From positions 17,370,001 to 17,434,000 of the forward strand of contig NC_072805.1 of the NCBI RefSeq assembly GCF_028583425.1: DNA of 64,000 nucleotides, read 5' to 3'. The position numbers were made by a program, and so were the translations under genes. A model generated the notes under the pieces. The model made no database searches, was not told where the DNA came from, and worked only from the letters and a program-made list of their open reading frames with translations. This DNA comes from Eublepharis macularius. Taxonomy: Eukaryota; Chordata; Lepidosauria; Squamata; Eublepharidae. Shown piece after piece: positions 56,273 through 64,000 of the stretch. How positions within the stretch are numbered: the first letter of the stretch is position 1; each line of letters begins with the position of its first letter.

Positions 56273-57240
56273 TTATCACATTGTATTTTATTATTGCAGA
56301 ATTCATCATCTTCTTCATCTAGTTCTACTGCATTGTTATATATTTCTTGCATTGTTTTTAAAATGTTGTGATTTGCCAGAAAGGGGAGTGGAAAATGAAG
56401 TAAACAAGTGTTATGGTTAGGAAATGGGGGAAAGTGGATTTCCTTGCTGGGAACAAACTGAGAATAGCTAGACTGATCCGCTGGGAAGGGGCCCTTCTAG
56501 CACAGCCCTAGCAAAATAACAAAGGAAAAGGGTGGAAACCTTGAAAAAAAATGTAACAAACTAGTTAGTGCCCAAACGGTCTGGCCCGTAGGGAAGAGAG
56601 TCAGAGAAATATCCCAGGGAAATGTATTGTACCAAGGAAGCCAAAAATACATTTATAGGAAGAAGGTTTATTATAGAAAAAAGAGAGAGGAAAGGGTGGG
56701 TGGATTCAAAAGGGGTAGGAAGGAAAAATACAAAATCCAGAGAAAAGCACACCATCACACAGCACACAGTCTGTCAAACAAAACAATAATGTTGAGCTAA
56801 CTCAGCTAAGCACACTTTACCTAAATGGTAGAAGGTTCCTGAGAGCATGTACATAATTCCTTGTACCAAGGTAGTGGAGGAGTCCTCCTTAACCCCTGGC
56901 CCACTTGTCTTAGGGTCTCCAGATGCTTCGAAGTGGGGACAAAAAAAGTCCAGAGCTCCCAGATAGTTATGGGCCATGGAATCTGACCTAAGCCAGCCTC
57001 GTCAGTGAGATTGATTAGCAAATCTAACCAATCCCAAGCAAAGCTCCATCTCTGATGTCAGAGACTATTTCTACCCATCATAGAATTATTAGAGGATGGT
57101 CCCGCCATTTTTATGGGTCTGCACTAACATGACGAAAAGGGAATCTGGCCCAAGACCGTTGCCCCTTGTCAAAAAAGAATTAACTTGGCCAGCCAGCCCC
57201 AATGTGAAATGGAGTATAAAGCGTTATTCTCAAGTAAGCC
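56273..57240. other. CYP2 intron 4, no recognised feature
   Basis: Non-coding in appearance; no repeat named. Confidence 0.35.
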
Positions 57241-57250
57241 TCAGGGATCC

Positions 57251-57458
57251 AAAATAGTAAAGAGTCCAGTAGCACCTTTAAGACTAACCAACTTTATTGT
57301 AGCTTAACCTTTCGAGAACCACAGCTCTCTTTGTCAGATGCATGTGGTTCTTGAATGCTTATGCTACAATAAAGTTGGTTAGTCTTAAAGGTACTACTGG
57401 ACTTTTTTACTATTTTGCAACTACAGACGAATACGGCTAACTCCTCCGGATCTATGAT
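57251..57458. mobile_element. Hairpin retroposon-like element
   Basis: It is the same family as 25800-26007 in reverse orientation (ends ACGGCTAACTCCTCCGG). The flanks CAGGGATCC (57242-57250) and CAGGGGTCC (57459-57467) differ by one base. It lies in CYP2 intron 4. Confidence 0.75.
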
Positions 57459-57740
57459 CAGGGGTCCAAGAATCCAGAGGTTCTAAGTGGCACTCTTGAG
57501 TCATATTACATCTTAGGGTTCTGTCACAGCAAGCCAGTGAATAATAGCAGGGTGATTAAAAGTAAGTTAGTTTCAATTTGTAAAAATAATATTTTTTTTA
57601 AGTTGCAAAGAGACATTCCATGCATTGCGCATGTGTAATTCACAGAGTGCTATCAAGCAAAATATGCTACCTGCTCCTGAGAAATATCTGGTGAGAAACA
57701 TCCAAAAGCACATTTTTCCGTAGTCCTGTAAGTTAGGTAC

Positions 57741-57901
57741 CTGTGCCCAAGGTCCTATAATCGCTGTAGTATTCTCATGGAACAGGTCCAACACATTTCT
57801 CAGTGACTTATCGTCATAATTAAAACGCTTCCCAAATACAGTGGTGGAAATGATGTTTGCCACTGCGCTCTCAATGAAATCACAGGGGTCAAATGGCACA
57901 C
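57741..57901 (-). CDS. CYP2 exon 4
   Basis: 161 bases, the standard length. The acceptor is TTCCACAG and the donor GTACCT. Residues 159-212 include PFDPCDFIESAVANIIS and VFGKRFNYDD, the helix E-F region (PFDP..., FGxRF) typical of CYP2. Intron 3, between this exon and exon 3, is only 217 bp. Confidence 0.93.
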
Positions 57902-58118
57902 CTGTGGAATTAAGTGAGCAACAAAAGGGTAGTTTATATTATTGATTGCACAAACACCAGAGGGGCCCCTCCTCCATCACTGCCCCCAGCTTTTGGGTAT
58001 CTCTTGAATTGGCCAGGAAGCTGAATATGGACTTGGCCAACCCTACTTCCTCCCTTCACAGAAGTGACATAGTTGGGGGTCCCACCCATCAGCAAGCTAT
58101 CACCTTGTGTTAACTCAC

Positions 58119-58271
58119 TCATATTTTCCTCAAATATTTGCATCAAGTAAGCGGCCTCATCCGAGATCTTTTCCTCCATGGATTTTTTACCCAACCCAAA
58201 ATTTCTAAGACCCACCAGCATAAATCTTCTTTGCTCTTTCCACGCTTGCCCATAAGGTGCTAAAATTATCC
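58119..58271 (-). CDS. CYP2 exon 3
   Basis: 153 bases, one codon longer than the usual 150. The acceptor is TTACTGCAG and the donor GTGAGT. It encodes residues 108-159 with the helix C motif GQAWKEQRRF. Trp118 and Arg122 form the WxxxR pair that contacts a heme propionate. LRNFGLGKKSMEEKI follows and is strongly CYP2-like. Confidence 0.93.
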
Positions 58272-58723
58272 CTGCAGTAAGATAAGAGTGAAAATTGAAA
58301 ATGGGTATAAAGCAGAAGAAATCTCATTTCCATACTTTATTTTAGCCTATTTCTTAGATAAACAGTTCCAGATTTTCAGGAAGCAAAATTGTATAGCCAG
58401 TCTTGCATTCGTACAGCATCGATGCTTTCATAGAATCACAGCATACACATATTTGTACATACGGCCATAGCTTCTGCAATCTGTGTATGTTGGAGAGTAA
58501 AACACAATGGCATGAGTATGTCCTCATGAAGCTAACCTCTGGTAGGAATCCCCAACTTGCAGACTGTGTGTAGAAACATTGCTTGTGCACTGACATATTA
58601 AGCAATCTCACAAGCACTAGCCAATAGATCATTGTGGCATTAAAAAAACTATATTCTTCACAGCATTCCAAAGTGAAATAGGCTTGATAAGCAATATGTT
58701 CCTCTTGAGTGCTGTAATAAAAG

Positions 58724-59037
58724 CAGGGCTTCTTTTCAGCGAAAACGCAGTGGAATGGAGTTCTGACACCTCTTGAAAATGGTCACATGGCCAGTGGCCC
58801 CGCCCCTGATCTCCAGACAGAGGGGAGTTTAGATTGATTGCACAAACACTGCTGGAGTGGCGTGGAGGGCAATCTAAACTCCCCTCTGTCTGGAGATCAG
58901 GGGTGGGGCCACCGGCCATGTGACCATTTTTGCTGAGGGCGATTTAAAAAACTACCCCCTTGCTCCAGCTGACCCAAAGTGACGTCATTGTGTGGTCCTG
59001 AGTTCCACAACCTCTTTTCCCACAAAAAAAAGCCCTG
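58724..59037. mobile_element. hAT-like element, CAGGGCTTTTTT family, with 8-bp TSD
   Basis: The ends are CAGGGCTTCTTTTCAGC and CACAAAAAAAAGCCCTG. AATAAAAG is duplicated at 58716-58723 and 59038-59045. It lies in the 956-bp CYP2 intron 2, of which it makes up a third. Confidence 0.85.
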
Positions 59038-59227
59038 AATAAAAGCATGATAAAATAAATATCTGGAAAAGCCTTCAAAGGTGAGTTTTGACTTGGGGCT
59101 CATGAGGCATAACGGCATGGAAAGAAATGTTTTCATGAATCCACAACTGACATTAGTCTTTTACAAAGACAAGCAGAGAAACGAACAAATCAGGGGAAAC
59201 GCAAACTTGGAAAACCTCTTCAGGTAC

Positions 59228-59390
59228 CTTTCCTATTATTGACCGCCTCTACAAAAGGATTTTCTGGTCTTCCAGCAAATTCCATTCCTTTCGTGAGTAG
59301 GACCTCTTTCACCAATGAAAATCCCTGAACAAAGACAAAAGGTTTTCCTCCCGCATACAAACTGAAGATGGGACCATATTTCTGTGCATA
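59228..59390 (-). CDS. CYP2 exon 2
   Basis: 163 bases, the standard CYP2 exon 2 length; residues 54-107 plus the first base of codon 108. The acceptor is TTTCCTTTCAG and the donor GTACCT. It begins YAQKYGPIFSLYAGG, the family's KYGPIFS segment that follows helix A. It continues through helix B with EFAGRPENPF, equivalent to the FSGRP region next to substrate recognition site 1. Confidence 0.93.
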
Positions 59391-60845
59391 CTGAAAGGAA
59401 ACGGCTATAGATTAGTACGGTGGCATTTGAAGAGCCTCTAGAACAACTCACTATCATGACTCTGAAATGTAGCAGCAGGCATCAAGAATGAGATTGTGAA
59501 ATATCTGCTTCTTCTGGTACACAGTCAAGCCCACCCCCTGCCCCTGAAAGTTTACAATCAATACCGTTTTCTTGTCTGAGCACAAGTTTACCAATGCATG
59601 TTCCCCATGGTCTTGGATGCTGGTTAGCGCGCTTCTCTGTGTGATTAGAAGGAATGCACGAAAATAATCTCAAATACTGTTGCTCTCTGTCTCCCTCTTG
59701 AAGACTGTGCCAATGCAATCAGAATGCTTTTCTCAACAGCAGTAAGGGGGTCCTGGCTCACGAGAGAGAACCTCCCCTTCTATCTCTACCCACCCTTCAC
59801 CTGTCCCTGCCACCACTGATCTTTATTGGGCTCTGGCTTGGGAGTAGGAGGACTGCCCTGCCCATGGCAGCCTGAAGCAACTTCCACCACAGCCGGGTAG
59901 CAGTGAGTGCAACACATAATCCCACAGCCTCCCCCCACACTATCTTCCAAACAACAGACTTAGCAGATGTTCCCCCTGGCCTCCAAAAGGATCTCCCCAA
60001 TAAAATTCTATAGAAGCCAAAGCGTTTGCTGTTTGTTTGGTGTTCTATCTCTTTCCTGGTGGCACCCTAACCAAATTTTTTTGCTTGCACCCTATGAATG
60101 CTGGACCTGCAGTCTGTGAAGGGACAGAGGGAGAAGCTAGCTAATTCCTCCCAATACCCATAATTTTAAAAATTGCTTATACTCTCTGGAAGGAGGTTGC
60201 TAAGTTGCTGTAACCAGGGGAGGGGGAGGAAAATGCAGGACACCAGAGGAGATGAGGAATTGTGATAATGGTAAGATTTCCAGGAGTCAGAAGGGGTTGC
60301 AGGAGTGACATGTGAAAACTCTACTTTCTGTGCAGAGACACATCTTCACGTCATGGGTAATGCTGATTTATTGATGCAGAAGTAGAAAAATGAAAAATGC
60401 CTTTATTTCACAGGAGAAACATAGGAAACAAACTGCGGGGGGAAAGAATTGGTTGGAATTGCACAGAGCTGAAGCAATATCCTGGTGAGGTGGGATTGGC
60501 TAGAAACAGCAGGGATGAAAAATTCACAATTAGCATGCATCCCAAACCTTCAAAATTCATTCAGTTATGGAACATTAGCAAATAAGTAATCTAATCACTG
60601 CAGCTAGAACAAACTGTAAGTCACTCTTACGGCTAAGACTGCAATTAATTTAAGGTAACTTTTTCTAGGCCCACTATAAAATAAATATTTAATGTCACAC
60701 AAATATTTGACTCCAGTGCCTTCCAGGGACATCTATGTAGATGTCTGATTGAAATATTACAATAAATCTTCTTCCCCTTCCCATCTCTGTCTCCTCTTTC
60801 TTTTATCTCTTCTGTGGATTTAAAGGTAATAGAAAAGGGACCAAC
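59391..60845. other. CYP2 intron 1
   Basis: No exon or recognisable mobile element seen. Confidence 0.5.
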
Positions 60846-61004
60846 CTTATCAAGGTCTTTCAGGGGATTGCGGATGTTGATCTGGAACAAGTTTCCAAGG
60901 AATGGTAGACGCTTTGGTCCTGGGGGGAATTTCTTGGGACGGACAGTCTTCCAGAAAAGGTACAATATGAAGGAAATCAGCAGCAACCAGCTGAAAATTT
61001 CCAT
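60846..61004 (-). CDS. CYP2 exon 1
   Basis: 159 bases, residues 1-53, starting at ATG 61004-61002 and ending at donor GTTGGT. It encodes a hydrophobic N-terminal anchor (residues 4-18, leucine/isoleucine/phenylalanine-rich). A basic stop-transfer patch (KTVRPKK) follows, then FPPGPKRLPFLGN, the proline-rich hinge that orients microsomal P450s. The length is close to the usual CYP2 first exon (about 160-180 bases) and the phase is 0. No alternative in-frame upstream ATG is needed. A promoter was not identified. Confidence 0.9.
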
Positions 61005-61581
61005 GGTGAAAGGAAGGGAATACTGTGGGCAACGGGAACATTTATTCCTGGCAACTACAACAGATGGCCTAATTCAACAAACACAATATTTCTTTGTATG
61101 CTTGAAAGGATGCACTTTGTACGGGACAAGGGTGGCTTCCTAATCAAGATTCATTTTGTTTATCCAGTCCAATCATTTTGTTTATCTAGTACTCATATTT
61201 TTTATTAACTTTGTTACGCAAGGATAAAATATGCCCTTAGAATAACACAGGATCAACTGTGCAATTAAATCTGAAAGTTACATGGGAAAGGAGGGGCGAG
61301 ACAGGTACAGGGTGATCAATTGAGCTAAGAATGTAACAGAACCCTAGATGCAGCTCACAATCTGGCCATGCTTTCATAGGAGTTCCCATGGATCATTTCA
61401 AGGTTCCCTCCTTAATGCCCTAACCTCTGTTATCCAGACTTTTGAAGAGATTGGTCAAGAGCAGGCTTGGAGGGAAACTTTTGGCCCACACTCCTAAATT
61501 CTGATTGGGTTGGGGGAAAAAGCTCCCAGGCTGTAGGAAAAGCCATAGAACTGTTAGCCTGGATTGGAATTTTGTGTCAAA

Positions 61582-61731
61582 GGCCGTTTCCACACGCATT
61601 GAATAATGCACTTTCAATGCACTTTAGTTATCCTTTAGAAGTGGATTTTTTGTTCCACACATGGAAAATCCGTTATAAATGTGCACTAAAGCGTATTGAA
61701 AGTGGATTATCCAACGTGTGTGGAAACGGCC
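61582..61731. mobile_element. Family C palindrome with AAA duplication
   Basis: GGCCGTTTCCACACGCATTG pairs with the right end TGTGTGGAAACGGCC. AAA lies at 61579-61581 and 61732-61734. It is about 0.6 kb upstream of the CYP2 ATG. Confidence 0.8.
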
Positions 61732-61796
61732 AAAGACAGGCCTTATCAGTTATCACATTGTGCCAGGACGATCCATCTTGGAGCCATTCCTAAATG

Positions 61797-62273
61797 CAGG
61801 GCTCATTTTGAGGGGGAACACACAGGAACGCAGTTCTGGTAGTTCTCCAAAGAGGTCACATGTCAGGTGGCCCTGCCCACCTGATTTTCATCCATTTTGG
61901 GCCCATTGTGGCCTGGGTTGGGGCCGAAATGGCCAGGATCGGGGCCAAAACAGCCAGGATTGGTCCCGAAATGGCCCAGATTGGGCCTCTGATGGGTGGT
62001 GGATCACTCTCCCCCTCAGCAGCGGCCCGATCCTGACCATTTTGGGCCCCTTTTTGGCCATTTTCAGCCCCCCTTTGCCATTTTGGGCCCAATTTCAGCC
62101 CTGAATGGCCAGGATTGGGTCCAAAACAGCCAAGATAGGTGATGTCAGGGGGTGTGGCATATCCCAACCAATTATGCTAATGACACACTTCCGGTGATGG
62201 CAAGGGGCATGGCATATGCTAATGAGTTATGCTAATGAGTTCCTGCAGCTCTTTTTCTACGAAATGGCCCCTG
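61797..62273. mobile_element. hAT-like element, CAGGGCTCATTT family
   Basis: The ends are CAGGGCTCATTTTGAGG and CGAAATGGCCCCTG. The interior 61905-62135 is built from repeats of GGCCAGGATTGGG-like units. No flanking duplication is evident. Confidence 0.65.
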
Positions 62274-63053
62274 GGTGCTGATTGTTTTAAACCCCACTTA
62301 CAATGGAGACCCCCTACTCTACGTGCATATTAGGGCAGAGTTCTATCTATACATCGAATGTATTTTTATCCCATCCCGCCTCCAAGCAATTCAGGTAAAG
62401 TAAACATTATTCTCCTTTATATTATCCTCACAACCTTGTTGGGTAGGCAAGGCTGTGAAATCCCCAATGGCTTAAGGCTACTCAGTATGAATTTGAGCTG
62501 AGGACACCCAGTTCCTTCTGACAGTCCTTAACCACTACTCTGCCCTGGGGTGTAATTTATGAAACTCCAGGTCATACGCTTAGAAACAATTGTGAAGTAA
62601 TTTTGTTGTGATTAATCCAACATTACAATATAGAGGTTCTTTATTATGAGCCCATTCCTGACTGCAAAAATTGTATGATACTCAAGGGAAGTCAGACAGA
62701 AAGAATGAGCTTGGAAGAAAAAATTGCCAAACTGTGGAAATAAGAAACTGGACACATATTGGACATGCACAGGGGAAAGGGAGGGATACCTAAACTAATG
62801 AGTTTGACTGAAAATTGGAGGTAGATTGTGTGTTTTGGTAGTAACAGCAATCAAAAAGCCAAAGCTCAAGGAGATAAAGATTGGGGTTACAATGAAACAC
62901 CCTAAAAACATATATAGATTGTCAATTTGCATACAAATAATCACATAGTCTAGTTCACAATTGTATTTGTTGGGTATAAGTCATTATTTTATATATGGCC
63001 TTTCTGTTTTTATGTTGCCTTTCTCGAGCACACAGAATCGCTCAGCATGAAGT
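62274..63053. other. No recognised feature; one SINE-like stretch
   Basis: 62395-62540 resembles the tRNA-SINE body (TTATATTATCCTCACAACC). The rest is unassigned. Confidence 0.3.
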
Positions 63054-63246
63054 CTACGCAAGCTGCTTGTCTTCCTCCAATGCGGTGAAGTAGAAGCGGT
63101 ACTCCAAGGTGTTGGCTACAAGCTTTGCCGGCTCTTTTGTTATCGGCTCATTTCGAGTCCTGTCTTCCTCTGGCCAATTTTTAATTTCTTCCAATAAATC
63201 TTGCTCAAATCCAGGCTGTAGTATAATCATTACGAGTTGATCCAGC
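63054..63246 (-). other. Possible coding segment of unknown identity
   Basis: The minus strand has an open frame ending at 63054 with a natural-looking C terminus: EEIKNWPEEDRTRNEPITKE, then VANTLEYRFYFTALEEDKQL. Upstream, CACTTCCAG at about 63247 could be a splice acceptor. I do not recognise the protein. It could be a last exon, a retrocopy or a chance frame. Confidence 0.25.
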
Positions 63247-63577
63247 ATTCTGGAAGTGACATCACCACGCCAGGTGCATGGCAACGTCACTTTTGTGAGT
63301 GACATCATCACGCCAGATGCAGGAGCACTCCTGCGCTCTGCACGCGACCAATCTGGCCCATTTGGGGTCCAAATCAGCCCCAAACAAAGCATGAGAACGC
63401 TCCCGCGGCCAGCGCGATGACATCACTTACAGAAGTGACTTCGCCACCCCAGTTGGGAACACGTGCTCTCCTGAGGTGCTTGACCCCTCCCACCGATTGC
63501 CCAGCGATCAACGGATGAGAGGGCAAATCCCTGGGAGTTTGCCCACCACCAGTGGGCACCTGGGAACCCTATTTACC

Positions 63578-64000
63578 CAACTGAAACAGGAACCACATCA
63601 ATCCAAAACCTCAAACTTCTCCTCTGAACAAAAATGGTTCCAAAAGCCAACAGCCATCTCTTTGTTGCACCACTATCGCTCCCAGGCATTCTAAGGAACT
63701 TTCCGTACAAAACAGGGTTCGCCCTCTCAGAACATAATGTTAATTGCCAAAACCTTGAGTTTGTATAAATCAAGAATGTATGTTACTAGTAGTAACATGA
63801 TAGTACTACTTGCACATACATAGATTATTTTATTATTCCAAATTCGGTTAATAACTGAAATTAATAAAATCCATGCCCCTATTCAGTTTAGGAGGATGAC
63901 ACAACTTCAATGGAATGGAAAATATTTAACAACTATTTCTTGAGCATTAGAACGGAAGCAGTTCAAAAGGCACAAGAGACCCGTTTCTCTAAAAGCTCCT
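63578..64000 (+). repeat. Paralogous segment, copy 2 (partner at 6868-7350)
   Basis: Collinear same-strand similarity to 6868-7330, continuing to the window edge. On its left it abuts an element ending CCTGGGAACCCTAT, which resembles an inverted family A terminus. Confidence 0.7.

Larger units (their letters stand above)
37192..61004 (-). other. CYP2-family cytochrome P450 gene, complete, nine exons
   Basis: The gene spans 23.8 kb on the minus strand. Joined exons total 1467 bases (488 residues plus stop) with no frameshift or internal stop. All introns are GT-AG, and intron phases 0,1,1,0,0,1,0,1 are those of vertebrate CYP2 genes. Landmarks are an N-terminal membrane anchor (residues about 4-18), the proline-rich hinge FPPGP (26-30), WKEQR (118-122), the I-helix AGVETT (293-298), EIQR (350-353) and the heme loop with Cys431. 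The product should be a microsomal monooxygenase. Some stretches recall CYP2D (FVKPEAFL, LARMELFLFFT) and others CYP2J/K (FPPGP then RLPFLGN), so I give no subfamily symbol. Confidence 0.93.

Noticed and set aside
55737-56420. 227-codon frame in a GC-rich block
   Set aside because: Same reason: it is a truncated relative of the GC-rich element, with open frames on both strands.

Overview
The window looks like nuclear DNA of a squamate reptile, and a gecko or a related lizard is my best guess. The pointers are BovB/RTE-type LINE remnants, 5S-rRNA-derived SINEs, tRNA-derived SINEs of the Sauria type, CR1-like LINE remnants and many fold-back (palindromic) elements. The species call is an inference from repeat content only; no database was searched.

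There is one clear host gene: a complete nine-exon cytochrome P450 family 2 (CYP2) gene on the minus strand. It runs from the ATG at 61004-61002 to the stop at 37194-37192. All eight introns are GT-AG, the exon lengths and phases (0,1,1,0,0,1,0,1) are those of CYP2 genes, and the joined frame encodes 488 residues with WxxxR, I-helix, ExxR and heme-cysteine motifs. I see no disabling change. Its introns are loaded with transposons. Intron 7 (39664-50764) holds a full-length L1-clade LINE (41608-48435) with two intact ORFs and a 14-bp target-site duplication. That L1 sits in a CR1-like remnant that was also split by a 1.15-kb hairpin element.

The rest (1-37000 and 61005-64000) is gene-poor repeat mosaic. 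Target-site duplications (TSDs) sort the elements into families: (A) AGGGTTGCCAG-ended fold-backs with 10-bp TSDs; (B) GGGCCAAGCTAC-ended palindromes with 3-bp TSDs; (C) GGCCG-ended palindromes with 3-bp TSDs; several hAT-like families starting CAGGG or CAGRC with 8-bp TSDs; and a hairpin retroposon-like family (core AGTCCAGTAGCACC) with 10-13-bp TSDs. A solo LTR with a 5-bp TSD lies in CYP2 intron 5.

The most striking structure is 13779-16637: 20 head-to-tail copies of a 118-bp family B palindrome separated by a 26-bp spacer (period 144-145 bp). The outer TSDs differ (TTA on the left, TCA on the right). This suggests that two independent insertions 26 bp apart were amplified by unequal exchange into a new satellite. 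Other points of interest are a three-deep nest of fold-back families at 19596-20886, a SINE abutting the splice acceptor of the last CYP2 exon, a hairpin element in the CYP2 3' UTR, and two same-strand paralogous stretches 56.7 kb apart (about 6868 and 63578).
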